This document shows positions 34,695 to 46,792 of a stretch of DNA of 64,000 bases, in pieces; position 1 is the first letter of the stretch, and every line of letters starts with the position of its first letter. The notes beneath the pieces were generated by a model. That model ran no database searches. It was not told the origin of the DNA and saw only the letters and a program-made list of their open reading frames with translations. The translations under genes were made by a program, and so were the position numbers. This DNA is from Hypoxylon rubiginosum. Lineage: Eukaryota > Ascomycota > Sordariomycetes > Xylariales > Hypoxylaceae. The stretch is taken from contig CADCXA010000027.1 of the NCBI GenBank assembly GCA_902806565.1, positions 62,001 to 126,000 of the forward strand, given 5' to 3'.

Positions 34695-37502
34695 TTCGGC
34701 ACTTATGTCAAGTTTCTCGCTGGGCTTTTGACAACGAGCCGTTAAGGGCGCTATACGGAAGACTAAGAGTTTTTCGTTTATATAGCTAATGAAACCGCTT
34801 TCCTCCTCCCGTAAAACTTTCCAAATTAACCCCCTTCGAACGAATGGCCTCAAGACTAGTACATGGGAGTAGGTAGCTTGGAGAGTGCGTGAGATGGGAC
34901 AAATCCGAACTTCTCCTGGATCAAAATCAAGGAAACGTGACACGGGATTTTCTACACAGGATATCTACTAATTTAATACTCTGTGATATTTTGTAATAAG
35001 CTTAGGACGGGCGACTCGATCTAGAGATTTCACCTACATGCGATTCAGGGGTTGATGACTAATCATACTTCCAAATCCTCAAGAGACACTGACTAGCAAA
35101 AATAAATAGAGGAATATGGATTGTGAAGATTATTGCAAGTATGATTGCAAGTAGAGAATAGAGGTGAAAATTGTTCAAAGGTACGCGCTGTTGATACGAG
35201 GTAGTCAATATGTTGACCGTGTACGCCCCCTTTTGTAGGAATTTCCATACCAAGACACTGCCTTTTCAAAACGCAAATTAACTTCACGTGTCTTGCAGCG
35301 CCTTGGTCGGTTGAAAATTTAGCACAAATTGTATTCATACATTATTTATTGTTTGAATCAACAATTGCGATGCGATTGTGTGTGTAAGGGGGTGCATTGC
35401 TCTACGTATAAATCCGGGCCTCGAGAAAATGCGCGTCTAGGTATATCTAGGTCTCAAAAACAACGACCCTCGTCTACTATAAAACTCCATCGAGTTTTAT
35501 AGGCTCGCTCATCAACCGGCCCTAGCTTTATCATAGCCATCGCTGTCATTCATAATGCTTACTCGTTAACATATGTTGTCCCCTACTGAATCAAAGAGGC
35601 TACTTAAACCTGCCCTTTTTAGGACACGAGTCTGTAATTTAAATTGATTAATGTTAATTCGGGGGAGGCTACGAAACTACATTTACATATGGAACTGTCA
35701 GGGCTCTGGCCTTCCGGCCTTCGACTCCTTAGATGAGAGAGCCAGCAGTGTTGCAGCAATCAAACATTAAATATGCCTACATAGTCTACCATACTACTTA
35801 CAACCGAGTTATCGTATAAAGGGTCGTTTTGTCCCTGGACCCTAAGGGCTTATGGGGAGTTAGTATCTAATAGGGCGAAACGCTAAGTACTCGAGGTGTC
35901 ATACTTCAGCTGGTATTATTTGAGTAAGTGCCCACTTACCTACCCACGTAAAATCTAGATGAAAGGTACGTATATGTATTTCTTAATATCACATGGAAGA
36001 ATGGTAAAAGTTTGACTGCAAACGGAAGTATTGAGAAAAGGAGATAGGGAAAAGGTTGAAGTTGCAGCAATGACCATCTTGTGTATCCATCCACTATGCC
36101 CGCTATGCCGTTATGCATTGACCACCCGTGCCCGCAACCCCATATTATAACCTAGGTTCATTCCACTGTACGCGTATTGGCAGCTACCCTTCTCGTCTAA
36201 TTAAGCGAACCAATAGCCGGCGTAGGCTAAGAACGTCATGTGCCGCCGCCCGTGATCGACAGACGGTTTTTATTTTTAGGTAGTAATACTGTCAAAACCC
36301 GCTGAAGATAATGAGATGGTTCTCGCATCTGGACGGGAGCATCTTATTGAAGCATCGAAGTGTCTCCTCTCAAGGCAAAATGCAACCCTAACTTAACGAC
36401 TTCGCAATGGAGTGGCCAGCGTCCCTCGTCGCGTCATTTCAATCTATCTACCTAGACTTTTATTAAATTTTCTTTCGTCCTGTCGTCATGGTGCATCGTC
36501 CAAGGTCGTAAATCACATTTTGTGCAGTACCATTTTCGGCATATCTATACACACGATACACCAATACACACGGGTCTCCAATCCAGCAACCTAGCAGCCT
36601 ACCTACATGGTAGCAGCTGCCTCGGTCTCCAACGCAGGTATCCCTGATCGAATCATTGCGCCTCGCCACGCTGCATTTCGGACCTGCAGCTAGCCCCTTC
36701 GATAGTACGGATAGTACAGATAGTACGTAGATAGCGCATTCGCCCTGTCTACCTCCTGCCTGCCTACCTCCTGTCTTCCTGCTAGCGGCGCTATAGGATG
36801 GGCAGTTAAGCAGCCCACACAATTACACATCGATTCTGATTTCTGCATCCTACCTCTTTCGGGATCTATGCCATGTCTATGTCTACATACCTACCTATAC
36901 GTTCCATATTGACCCAAAACCTTACTACACCACACCGACAACCTACTACCGGCATACACGAGGATATATATCACTAGCCCCGGGATTGTGCGTGATGGGT
37001 GATGGGTGATGGGTGACGGGACTCAATTCGGCTTGGTATACTTTTGGTTTGGTGACACCGAAACCCTGAGAGATCCAGAATCCAGACCCCGGTAACTAGT
37101 AACCGGCAAGAAATAGGTATCCGTATCTTGGACGCTTGCACATTGCACATTGCACATTGCACACGCATTAGGTCACACGACAGCGCCGACACCCACGATC
37201 CTCGGCTGACCATCCCCAGCGAACCAGAAACGGCCTGACCCTCGTGCATACTATCCCGCATACTATTGCGCATACTATTGATCTGCATATCTTGTCCGTC
37301 CGTCTCTTTTTTAAACATTCTTGTCGCTTCCTATCGTTACACTCGGTCGTCTGGGTCTTATCCCCTTAGGTGCATAAACCAATTTTCCAATTTCAATTCA
37401 AGCAACTGGCCGGCTGCTACTCTATGCCCGGGGAGATAGACACGGCCAAGCGCCTCGCAATCAGTCCGAATCCACGAGGCTTTTTCTCTCTCTTCCTTTA
37501 GG
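34695..37502. other. gene-poor region; promoter of the Gag1-like gene at right
   Basis: 2.8 kb with no supportable gene. It contains several short tandem tracts: GATAGTAC units (36699-36730), GGGTGAT units (36990-37020), GCACATT units (37136-37162) and CATACTAT units (37246-37279). CT-rich DNA just before 37503 resembles a leader; TTTAG at 37497-37501 could be the end of a 5' UTR intron. Confidence 0.6.
36990..37165. repeat. cluster of short tandem tracts in the leader region
   Basis: Four GTGATGGG units near 36993-37020 and three to four GCACATT units at 37136-37162, upstream of the Gag1-like gene. Confidence 0.7.
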
Positions 37503-39502
37503 ATGCAAGTCTCAGAATTAAATTCGTCAGCTACGGCGCATCCTCCGTCGATCGAACCCCAGAGTCAAATCGGACTCGACCCTGATCCTGACCAAGGCCA
37601 TGACCATGACCATAACCATGGACCTCAGCCGTCGGAAGCTGACAACCAAGTTGTGATTGAGCCGAGTCCTAACCCTTCGGACATTCAACCTACGGGTAAG
37701 TCGATTTTGGCTTTTGCATTCTATTCTCTATTTTTATTTTTATTTTTATTTTTATTTTTTAAAACCTAGCCCGTCATGCATGTTTTTATGAACAGAGTTG
37801 TCCTCTGCTCGGCGGTTCTACACGGTTAATCTAGACATGGCAACGATTACATCGATTCCACCGATTACATCTGTTACACTCCTCATTTCACATGTCTCTC
37901 CTCCATATCGAGTGACTTGATTGAACACACCTGTCCTTCCATTCGCCATCCTGTCTCATCTCCGCGGCCAAGGTCTCCAAGGTCTTGGACAGCCAGTGCA
38001 CCATCGCCACCGAGTCTTGGGGTATTTAATATCTACCTAAGGTAGTCATTCACTGATGCCATTCCTTAGTGACTCTGCCAGCATCAGCATCGCATGGCAC
38101 CACCAGTCACGTTGATTCCCCGCACCCCACACAAGTAGAAGATCAAGCCGATCAACTTATAACAGCCACTGCCGGGGGCCAAAATAGAAGACATTCCGTC
38201 TCTTCACCCAAGATGCTGTTTTCAGACCTGTATAAGTCGAAAAAGTCGCCTCTCTTGAGGTGGCGACAGCACCACTCACATCCTGCCCCTGCTGCTACCG
38301 ATTATGACCCGGATCTTGTGAGTAGAGACAAGACCAAGCAGAAGGAAGCTATCAAACGTATCTTAGCAGAAAAAGTGCGGAGCGACTGGCATTTCGAGTG
38401 GCCGTCTCCGCCTGCAAAATCGGATTCGGGAGGCGCTAGGACGAGAGCCCCAACTAAGACTCAGGAAGACGACCTCATCGCGGAAGAGTCCGATTCGGAA
38501 AATGATGCTCCGTCGGTGTACAGCACCGTATCTGAAGATCTCGCCCATTTTCGCTCTCGGACCGAGTGGCTGTCAGATATGCCAGACGACTCTGAAGCCG
38601 ATGATCCTCCGGACTCGCCATCGGCCTACCGCTTCGATACTCCGGATGCGGTTGGCACCTCAGTGAAGTCGGCAGTCCTCGCCAAGAGCGCAAAGCGGAG
38701 GAAAGCGGTGCGTGATGAGATGGAGTGGAACAATGGTTTGGCTTGCTTCAACGCCCGGCGCGACGCTTGGACCGGTGCGAAAGCTGCTCGCGTTCGTCCT
38801 AAGCCCGTTTCTCCGACAACTACTTCTCCTACCACCAAGCGTCTCTCTTTCTGGGGACATCTTGCGCCTTCGTCGTCGCCCTCATCACCTACTGAGTCGG
38901 TGGGCGTGACTTCACCTCTCAGCCCTAGTGGTACGCGTACGTCCGGTGACACGACCGTCGTGGCATCATCGGATGCCGAATTCAAAGAGACTAAGTCGAA
39001 GGAGGACACGTCTACCTTCCCGGTAGAGACTCTTGTTCCCGTACCCCAACCTCTTCTGCCACCCGCCACTCCTATGCGAGCCTCCATCACCCCAGCCGCG
39101 TATCTAACTATATACGACAAGATCGTTTTGCAGTCCGCAACACCGTCATGTCCTGTCAATCTAAACGATGTGGTGCGTTCTTGCGTCTCCGGCTGGAAGC
39201 GTGATGGCGAATGGCCCCCTCGTGCCGCCGAACCTCCCCCCGTCGTAGCAGTTCGTAAGAAGAAGAAAGACGGCGCCGACAGCAGGGCCCATGCTAGTAG
39301 GAGGATGAGCTTCAACTTTCTAGGGCGAAGGCAAAGTGCAGGCGGTGATCCCAGCAACCTAGCGGCAACTACGTCGCATATAGAAAAGGAAGACACCGGG
39401 CTCGGAAGCAAGGCGATCAGAAAAAGCCTGCAACGCGTTTTGGGACTTGGACCGGAGAGAACGGCGAGCAACACTGGCAACCAGGGGCTCGTTCCCAGGT
39501 AA
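37503..39502 (+). CDS. Gag1-like clamp domain protein (former DUF4050)
   Basis: Model join(37503..37695, 38070..39502), 541 residues. The intron is long for this window (374 bp) with donor GTAAGT and acceptor CTTAG, and the split Val codon keeps the frame. The first exon is Pro/Gln/Asp/His-rich. The family core has two parts. At about residues 270-300 is KSAKRRKAVRDEMEWNNGLACFNARRDAWTGAK. At about 400-440 is ITPAAYLTIYDKIVLQSATPSCPVNLNDVVRSCVSGWKRDGEWPP. Between them lies a Ser/Thr/Pro-rich loop. The C-terminus is basic. Proteins of this family are conserved in ascomycetes and largely uncharacterised; the S. pombe member is expressed in meiosis. No membrane segment or signal peptide. An additional small exon within the long intron is possible. 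The next gene is convergent. Confidence 0.85.
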
Positions 39503-40363
39503 CAGACTTTTGAGTCAAATGGAGGATCACTGTACTCCTTGACTCCGGCGTGAAGGGGGCAAAAGAGGAGGAAGGCTTTGGACAGGGAACGGTTACGATA
39601 AACCTACTGGCACTGCTAGGATGGAGCGGGTTACTTCATTGTTGCGACACATATACCCCCAACATTGCTTTTAGCGTTTTTCTATATTGCTTCTACGCCC
39701 ATCCTTGCGGCATTCGTACGTTGTAGCGGATAGCTATATTCCAGAATGAAATCAAGCGTATTGTGTTTTCTCAGTACGAACTTATTTAACATGCCTCCAG
39801 TGCTTCTCCTATTAGGATGATAAGATAGAACAGATGACTTTCCGCCTGGTCAATGCCGGTAGGAGAGCTTCTTATAAATGTCTACATGCAGAACATAGCG
39901 TTCTCAAGGGCACCACTAATACGAAAACAAAAACGCCTTACAAGTGTATATCAGGTAAGAGAATCACGGGCAGTCTGCTAGAGTAGGAAAAAAGGAACTG
40001 TAACTGAAACTTTCATCTCTCATTACTATCGTGACCATGCGATATACCACATGCTATGCTATACCATGCATGCTTTCCGCCCTTTTTAATCCTACAGTCC
40101 TAAGAAAATTAAGATATCATAAAACGCCAAGAAACACCTTGATCTCTCCCTCCTTTTTTGGAAAACCCTTCCCCTAAACCCCCTATTCGGAAACAAGTTA
40201 TGCGTGCGCCGGCTAGAAAATCTCATGCGCAAGACCAAGTAATACAGGTATAAGTGTGCCCGCACACATGGCGGGAACGTAAGAGTCAAGTCCAACTTTT
40301 GTTCTTCTTCTCGACTAGACTAGACCGGATCAAACCAGATCAGCCAAAGCTATCCTCGCAGCC
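39503..40363. other. convergent intergenic region
   Basis: Holds the 3' ends of the Gag1-like gene and of cdc11. No gene or strong repeat seen. Confidence 0.65.
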
Positions 40364-43300
40364 CTACCGCAAGCTAGCTTCGCTTCCGTCGTCGTCGACC
40401 TTGCCGTCTTCCAATTCCGCGTCCGCGTCCTGAACGACGCCGCTCCGCACGAGCGCCTCCCACACCTTATCCCTGTTCTTGGCGGCGCCGCCGTCGCGGC
40501 CCCTAGTAACCGGCAGGCCGTCGAGCGTCTTAAGCCGGCGGCAGCGGTCCAGGACCACGAGGTCGTAAACACGGCGGCGCATGCGCGTGCCGAGGTCGGA
40601 GCGGCTGGCGAACTGGGCGTCGCGGGCCGGGTCCGCGTCCGGCAGCACGAACGGGTCGAAGGCGCCTTGGTCCTGGTCCTGGTCCTGGTCCCGATCCCGG
40701 TCCCGGGCCGTCGGCACGAGCGCCTGGATGGGCGCGTAGAAGCCCTGGGTGGCCGGGTTGTCGCGGACGTCGAGGCGCGACAGGTGCGGGAACCCGGCGA
40801 GCACGTCGGCGACCTGGGCCGCGTCCGCGAGGCGGTTGCCGGCGACGAGGAGCTTCTTGAGGCGCGGGATGTAGCGGAGCGCCGCCACGTCGTCGATGGC
40901 GTTCATGTTCAGGTTGAGGACGCGTAGGTTCGGCATCAGCTGGCCGAGGTCGGGCGACAGCGACTGCAGGCCGCAGTTGGCCAGCTCGAGGAACTGCAGG
41001 TTGAGGAAGTCGACCGACGGGTCGAAGGACGCGAGCAGGTTGCCCGAGAGGAAGAGCTTGCGCACCTCGTACGCGGCGTTCAGGAACGACACGTCTAGAG
41101 GGACGTCGCCTCTTTGCTCGCGGAGTGAGAGGCTGTCGAGGCGGCGGCAGTGCGAGAAGCCCGTTACGGTGGACAGTTGGTTGCGGTCTGCGTGCAGAAG
41201 ACGCAGCGAAGGGAACGACGCCAGGTCGAGATCTGTGAGCTCGTTATTCGAGAGTGCCAAGTACTTGAGATTGGGTACGTCGACATCTATGGTTGGGCCG
41301 AAGAATGGTAAAGAATTATGTTGCAGGTTTAGGGTAACGAGACACGTGAGTTGCTCGATGCCGTTGATCGAGCTAATCTCGTTCATCTGCAGATCTAGCT
41401 CGGTCAGGCGCTGCAACTTTGTTCCATCCAAGTTAACATCTGTAAGACGGTTGTGCCTCGCACGGAGAACCTGCAGACTGTCGTGCATCTTGATGCCGTC
41501 TAAACTGGTGATATGGTTGTTGTCGGCACGAAGGCTTCGTAGGTGAACTAGATCCTTAAAAGCGTGCAGACTCCTGATTTGATTGTTGGATACGTCGACG
41601 TATTGAAGATTCATCAAATGACCCCATGCAGTCAACTCGGAAAGATGGTTATGTGTGATACGTAAGTTCCGGACGCTACCAGGAACACCGTCCAGATGCT
41701 CTATCGAGTTGTTCGACGCATTGAGAGTAACAACGCCCGTGCAAAACTCATCCAGCATGTGGAGCGTCGTCAATTGTTTGTCATTGATATCCAACTCGTT
41801 CATAGACTCCCAGTCGGGCTCGAATGGTTCGACCTCGGTAATCTTCTCGACGAGATTCTGGATGGCCTTGGACATAATCTTCTTCGATCCATCTCCAGTA
41901 GCAAGATAACGCTCCCCGACCACATAGCTAACTTCCAAGCCGCAAGACTGGTCTGCTTGGTGCATTGTGAAGTCGGAAAGAGGGCTTAGCGATAGGCAGC
42001 CAACGTACTGTCCGATGATGGGCGTGGCAGAAGCCGGCGAGGTCTTCGCAGGTGCTGGAGTCGTTACAACAACGCTCAAGCTAGTATTCGGGTTGTGCCC
42101 GTTTTCGGGATAAACAAGACTTGACTCTCCGCGAATGCTGATCTGCCGCTCTTCGGATGCTGCATGCTCTCCAATCTCGGCCGTGTCTTCATCCTGTTCA
42201 TCAATCCGGGACACCGGTCTTGGGACGAAATCTTGTCCTTTAACTGACAGGTTCTTTGCCGAACGGCTTCGGGATCTTGACCTCGCACCTGAGTGACTAA
42301 CGGACCTTGGTGATTTAGATCCTCGTCCACGTCGAAGAGAATCGGTGGCCACGTGTTCGACCGATTCGTTAGTGGGGCGCGGTTCTTGGCCGGCATTATC
42401 GTCATCGGATTGATGGGCAACATCTTGTATGACAGAAGCAATCGGGGACGAAAACGAAATCGTGAGATTTCTCTTTCGCGATGGGCTTGATTTTTGCATC
42501 CGGTCTTCGTGAATTGTTATTTCGTGCTCAATCTCCTTATCATCTTCGACTGCCGTCTCCTTCATCGGTGTATAGTTAGTTCCCATAAACATCCCCTCCG
42601 TGTGATTCGTCATCATTCTAGCATTAGGAGACTCTTGTACGGTAGTGGATGATTTCGCAGTAGAGGGTCTCGGTGGCGTTTCTTCTGGTAGATATTGCTC
42701 ACTACCTCCAGGATTTTGTTTCATGACGCGAAGATTTTGTCTTTCCTTAGCTATATCGACCGAAAGATCCGGGATACTACCGAACGGATCCTCGCTATCT
42801 TCGGATGGCAAGATATTTCGGTTATCTGGCTTGGGCTGTCTCACCTTGCGCCATATTTTGTTCTCTTTATCGAACACCATGTTGCCCACTTGGTCGCCAA
42901 TGAGAGGTGTGACTACATCTGGTACAATAAGCCTCTTTGAATCCGATCCCTGAGAAGAACCGGTTGGGATAGAACGCGCAGTGGAGGTCCTAGATGTTTG
43001 CGATCCATTGGAAGGGAACTCGACCGTATTCTCGCTGAATTCAGAACGGTCTGGGTTACGGGAGATTCGGACGTTAGGAAGGTCGCTAACTACTTCTTGC
43101 TCATCAGGAGAGCTATCCCATCCCTTGCCGGAGAGGACGCTTTGTCGGATGGACTCGCTGAGACTATTAGCCTCATTAATAGCCTCCCTAATTCGTCCCA
43201 TCGACTGCATCGAGTTTGTAATGATTTCACCTAGATCGCTACGTTCCTCGTATTGCTTGAGTCGAATCACGAGTTCTGGATCTTCTTGACGGGTCGGCGC

Positions 43301-45889
43301 CCTGGAGATTGGAGGTCCTTCCCGGCTCGGGGGCCGTGAAAATGGTTCCTTCGTCGACTCCTGAAATGAGCTTTCATACACATCATCTGCGGTAGAATTG
43401 CGCTGCTCTGCGCTCTCGGCCTCCGATTCCTCTACGCTGCTGAGACCGTTCTGAGGGCGGGCCTTGTTTCGAATCATTGCCATAATCTCTTCCGCGGCAT
43501 CAAAGAAGTCCTGGGTTTTCATCGATGTCCTTCCCGACCCATCGACGGCAAAATCCTGAACTGATATGTCTGGTACGCCATCTCGGTGATCCGGGTTGAT
43601 GTGAAGACTTCCAAGGGGTTGTCGCTCGCGTGCTGATCTTTGACCAGGAGTTGGTGATCGAGGCCGTATTATTTGGCGTGTCGCAAGCACACTTGGGCTA
43701 GCCGGCTGCTGTAATTCGCCTTGGCTAAGATTTGGTCGTTTCTTTCCAATAACAGATTGCATAGTTCGATGTGAGGACTGCACAGATTCTACGACCGTGT
43801 GCCGGTCTTCTAGCCCGTAGGCAATATCGGACCGGTGCAGCGTCCTTCTCCTTTTCGGTGTGGGATCTTTGGATGGCGAGGGTCGTGGTCTCTTACCATC
43901 TGAACCATCCCTCTTCGGTGTTGCCTGGGCACCGTAGTTGGGTCCATTCGAATGCGAAGAGCTCTGGGGTCTCGAGCTGTTAGACGCTCTGGATCGAGCT
44001 ACGCTACGCCGAGGGGAGAACATGTTACTCGGTGGCTTATTGCGCCGCCGCTGGATGTTGAGGGATGAGTTATCTAAAGACTGATCCTGGTGGATTTGGA
44101 ATTTGACAAAGTGACTCGGTGGCAGGGAGTCCTCCGCGGGCGTCATATTCTCCTTGTTCGTAAATCGCGAATAGTCAATGGAACTCTGAGTGATGTCTTC
44201 ACTAAATTCATAACCATCAAGCTCTCCAGCTCCGAAAGTGCTGACACTATCAAGGATTTCGGGACAGTTAGGGTCCTGTTGCGATACCTTCCTCGGGCTA
44301 GACTCAGCCATAAACCCTTTGTTCACCTCGGATTTGGAAGGTGATTCTTGTGTTGGTAAAGCAATGGTATCGTCTCCCATTGATCGCGAAGAGCTATCGC
44401 TTTGAGGATCTTCAAATTGACTAATACGTCGAAGCAGGGTTTGATTGGTGAATGTGTCATACGGGCCAAATAATTTTAAGGGACTTCCGCTTTGGCCCGA
44501 CGGCGGTTGGGATCGCTTCTCGGGACTTGGATACGGCGCGGGGGGGATAGCAGGGCTAAGCGGGGATTGTGGGTAGTCGCTCCTTTCGTTTGACGCAACA
44601 CGATCTATTCTGATAGTTGGAAACTGCTTGGGGGTACTGGCTTGGAGGGACGATTCTGGAAGCATTTCTGACGTGTCGACGTTTAATGGCGGACTGAGAG
44701 GGCGCCGACGAAAAGACCCCTCTGCTGAGCGCCCACCTCGCTGGATATTGAGGAAGCCACCATTCTTTATAAAGTCATCAGTATCCTCAAACTTCTGAGA
44801 CCCATCGGTAGCGGTAGCTGGTTCTTGTTCTAAATGGCTGTTAGGTTCCGAATCTAATAGTATCCGATTCTTCCTGAGAACTTCGAGTCGCCTGTGTAAT
44901 TGATCTGCTGGGAGTTCGACCGGGGCAAACGTGACTTTTCCATCCCCGGAATTGTGGCGCGATATGAAAATCGGACTCAGATCCTCATTTCTAATAACAC
45001 TTTGCCCGCTAACCTTGCGTGACGCATCAAGACCGTTGTCGGGATCAAGGGAGAAGACGGATTGCTCGCTAGGCTCATTCGTCCCTTCCTCTTCGCTGTC
45101 ACGGCGTCCATCAGATGTCAAGCTCCCAATTCTGCTTGACTCTTGGATATCCTCTTCTGTCCTTCGGAACTTCATCTGCTTAGTAGGCAGAGGAGATTGC
45201 TGAGCCAGGGATTCGTTAGCAGACTGTTCGTAGCTTTCGTCTTCTTGAGTCTGATGCTGCGCGAATCTCGAGTAGGGTGGGGGACTTGACGGTAGTGTTG
45301 TCTCGTTGAGCCCGTCCTCGACGTTCTCAATTGTCTCGTCTCCGGTTGGTTCTGGTGCTACCGGTGGTCGAAACATGCTTTCCAGGCCCGTTCCTGCTGA
45401 ACTAAAAAGGTCCTTAGACTCGCCATAATTCAACTCCCCGTAGACTAGCCGTCTCTTCCATTCGGGCACATTTTCCCCGGCTTTCGATGGGGATGCGCTC
45501 TGAGATTTGCCGTGTTGCACAGTGTTATGGACGACAGAGCCAGCAGTAGACGCGGACACAGACCGGCTTAGATGTCGTCCTCGTTGGGAGGACTTATTCC
45601 CTTGCGATACCTTGGGGAGACCACGTTGAGAACTTCTGATATTTATCTCGTTCGAGCTTCGTTCGTTCAAGGCGTGTATAGCACTGCTATTGTGCGCTGA
45701 TTGTTGCGTCTTTTTCGTTGCTGCGTTTCCAGCATTTAATCTTGGTATGCGACTAAGAGGCTCGCGCGGACCTCTACGACTCGTGTTGGCTCGGGAGCTC
45801 GAAAAACTGGGCAGCTGTTCGTGGGAAGCATCGGATCTAGGTTGGGATACCCAATCCTCGGATAGCGAATCAAGCCAGGCATGAGCCAT
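40364..45889 (-). CDS. cdc11: Cdc11/Nud1-type leucine-rich-repeat scaffold of the septation network
   Basis: Intronless, 1,841 residues. S. pombe Cdc11 and budding-yeast Nud1 anchor the septation-initiation or mitotic-exit kinase cascade at the spindle pole body; filamentous orthologues are needed for septum formation. The start ATG (complement 45889) gives MAHAWLDSLSEDW, the typical N-terminus of fungal orthologues. Residues 1-1350 are low-complexity, rich in Ser, Pro, Glu and Arg with many SP/TP sites, fitting regulation by Cdk and Plk kinases. About residues 1363-1711 hold some fourteen leucine-rich repeats (LDINDKQLTTLHMLDEF, VDVSNNQIRSL, LRADNNHITSLDGI, LDLQMNEISSINGI, LALSNNELTDLDL). 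After them come a DRDRDQDQDQ slippage tract and an Arg-rich cap (RMRRRVYDLVVLDRCRRLKTLDGLPV), also typical. It shares its promoter region with the divergent gene at 46793. The LRR half is G+C-richer than the rest. Confidence 0.92.
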   Translation of the reverse strand: MAHAWLDSLSEDWVSQPRSDASHEQLPSFSSSRANTSRRGPREPLSRIPRLNAGNAATKKTQQSAHNSSAIHALNERSSNEINIRSSQRGLPKVSQGNKSSQRGRHLSRSVSASTAGSVVHNTVQHGKSQSASPSKAGENVPEWKRRLVYGELNYGESKDLFSSAGTGLESMFRPPVAPEPTGDETIENVEDGLNETTLPSSPPPYSRFAQHQTQEDESYEQSANESLAQQSPLPTKQMKFRRTEEDIQESSRIGSLTSDGRRDSEEEGTNEPSEQSVFSLDPDNGLDASRKVSGQSVIRNEDLSPIFISRHNSGDGKVTFAPVELPADQLHRRLEVLRKNRILLDSEPNSHLEQEPATATDGSQKFEDTDDFIKNGGFLNIQRGGRSAEGSFRRRPLSPPLNVDTSEMLPESSLQASTPKQFPTIRIDRVASNERSDYPQSPLSPAIPPAPYPSPEKRSQPPSGQSGSPLKLFGPYDTFTNQTLLRRISQFEDPQSDSSSRSMGDDTIALPTQESPSKSEVNKGFMAESSPRKVSQQDPNCPEILDSVSTFGAGELDGYEFSEDITQSSIDYSRFTNKENMTPAEDSLPPSHFVKFQIHQDQSLDNSSLNIQRRRNKPPSNMFSPRRSVARSRASNSSRPQSSSHSNGPNYGAQATPKRDGSDGKRPRPSPSKDPTPKRRRTLHRSDIAYGLEDRHTVVESVQSSHRTMQSVIGKKRPNLSQGELQQPASPSVLATRQIIRPRSPTPGQRSARERQPLGSLHINPDHRDGVPDISVQDFAVDGSGRTSMKTQDFFDAAEEIMAMIRNKARPQNGLSSVEESEAESAEQRNSTADDVYESSFQESTKEPFSRPPSREGPPISRAPTRQEDPELVIRLKQYEERSDLGEIITNSMQSMGRIREAINEANSLSESIRQSVLSGKGWDSSPDEQEVVSDLPNVRISRNPDRSEFSENTVEFPSNGSQTSRTSTARSIPTGSSQGSDSKRLIVPDVVTPLIGDQVGNMVFDKENKIWRKVRQPKPDNRNILPSEDSEDPFGSIPDLSVDIAKERQNLRVMKQNPGGSEQYLPEETPPRPSTAKSSTTVQESPNARMMTNHTEGMFMGTNYTPMKETAVEDDKEIEHEITIHEDRMQKSSPSRKRNLTISFSSPIASVIQDVAHQSDDDNAGQEPRPTNESVEHVATDSLRRGRGSKSPRSVSHSGARSRSRSRSAKNLSVKGQDFVPRPVSRIDEQDEDTAEIGEHAASEERQISIRGESSLVYPENGHNPNTSLSVVVTTPAPAKTSPASATPIIGQYVGCLSLSPLSDFTMHQADQSCGLEVSYVVGERYLATGDGSKKIMSKAIQNLVEKITEVEPFEPDWESMNELDINDKQLTTLHMLDEFCTGVVTLNASNNSIEHLDGVPGSVRNLRITHNHLSELTAWGHLMNLQYVDVSNNQIRSLHAFKDLVHLRSLRADNNHITSLDGIKMHDSLQVLRARHNRLTDVNLDGTKLQRLTELDLQMNEISSINGIEQLTCLVTLNLQHNSLPFFGPTIDVDVPNLKYLALSNNELTDLDLASFPSLRLLHADRNQLSTVTGFSHCRRLDSLSLREQRGDVPLDVSFLNAAYEVRKLFLSGNLLASFDPSVDFLNLQFLELANCGLQSLSPDLGQLMPNLRVLNLNMNAIDDVAALRYIPRLKKLLVAGNRLADAAQVADVLAGFPHLSRLDVRDNPATQGFYAPIQALVPTARDRDRDQDQDQDQGAFDPFVLPDADPARDAQFASRSDLGTRMRRRVYDLVVLDRCRRLKTLDGLPVTRGRDGGAAKNRDKVWEALVRSGVVQDADAELEDGKVDDDGSEASLR
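40664..40711 (-). repeat. GGTCCT hexamer tract coding Asp-Arg/Asp-Gln
   Basis: Hexanucleotide repeats encode DRDRDQDQDQDQ just after the last leucine-rich repeat of the Cdc11 homologue. Confidence 0.75.
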
Positions 45890-46792
45890 GGCGGGCAAAT
45901 TATGACAAGTGTATAGATAGCACCAGTAGAGCGTCCATGAAACGGATTTTGGAATTTGGTGTTTTCGAATTGATTGACTTAGCGCTTAAGTGATCGAGTT
46001 TCCTGTTCCGAGAGTCGCGATTTGGATGGCGTGGTACGGGTTGGGGTTGTGTTATGTTGACAATTATACGTGGGGCGGTTGGGCGCGTCTCTAGTGCGTT
46101 TGCAATGAAAAGAGGTATAGGAGACGATTGGAAATACAATACCGTCGTAGGGTCAATCAATGTTCCCGAGGAGAATGAAATCAATCATAAGGCTTTAGCT
46201 TTAGGTATCGCGTCCAAGGTCCAAGGGGGAGGTTGGGTGACGCGGGAAAAGTAAACCGAGATACGTAATTGTGTACGGTGTGTCGTGCAGGCGGTGTATC
46301 CAACATTCCGTACGTAAATTCGTTTCCGTACGGCAAGTTTGCAGCTAATTGGTCCAAGCACCGGACGACGCGATCCTAGCATCTGCCGGTTGCTGTAGCA
46401 ACAATCATTGAGTGGGTCGGCCACAGGTGCACAGGTCAGCCACAACGAGCCACAATTGAGCGCAAAAATCAATTAACGCGCTCTCAATCGCGTCGTTTCG
46501 TGGACCCCTAGTTCCAAATCTTAACCTTCTAAATTACCTAAGAGTGGAGAGTTCAAATGCCACCCAGCAACGACCGGAAACGTTGGGATGCAAACATTTA
46601 GAACTGACGAAACCGAATTAGCATTTTCCCCCTCTTCATTCCTTCATTCCCGCCCACTACGCCCACTACGCCCGCTACATCCGCTAGAAGTTTTTAATCT
46701 TCCCTCCTCGAACCCCTCCTCCATCCTCGGTCCTCCAAATGATCTAGGTTGGAATCAAATGTATCCATTCAATTGACGATTCAAACCATGAG
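45890..46792. promoter_or_regulatory. divergent promoter between cdc11 and the SPW-motif gene
   Basis: 0.9 kb shared by two genes transcribed away from each other. A tandem CCCACTACG-type tract (about four 9-bp units) lies at 46650-46684, within the probable leader of the rightward gene. No gene seen. Confidence 0.7.

Noticed and set aside
38626..39480. 284-codon frame antisense to the Gag1-like gene
   Set aside because: It mirrors the G+C-rich third positions of the sense exon; the sense product matches a known family.
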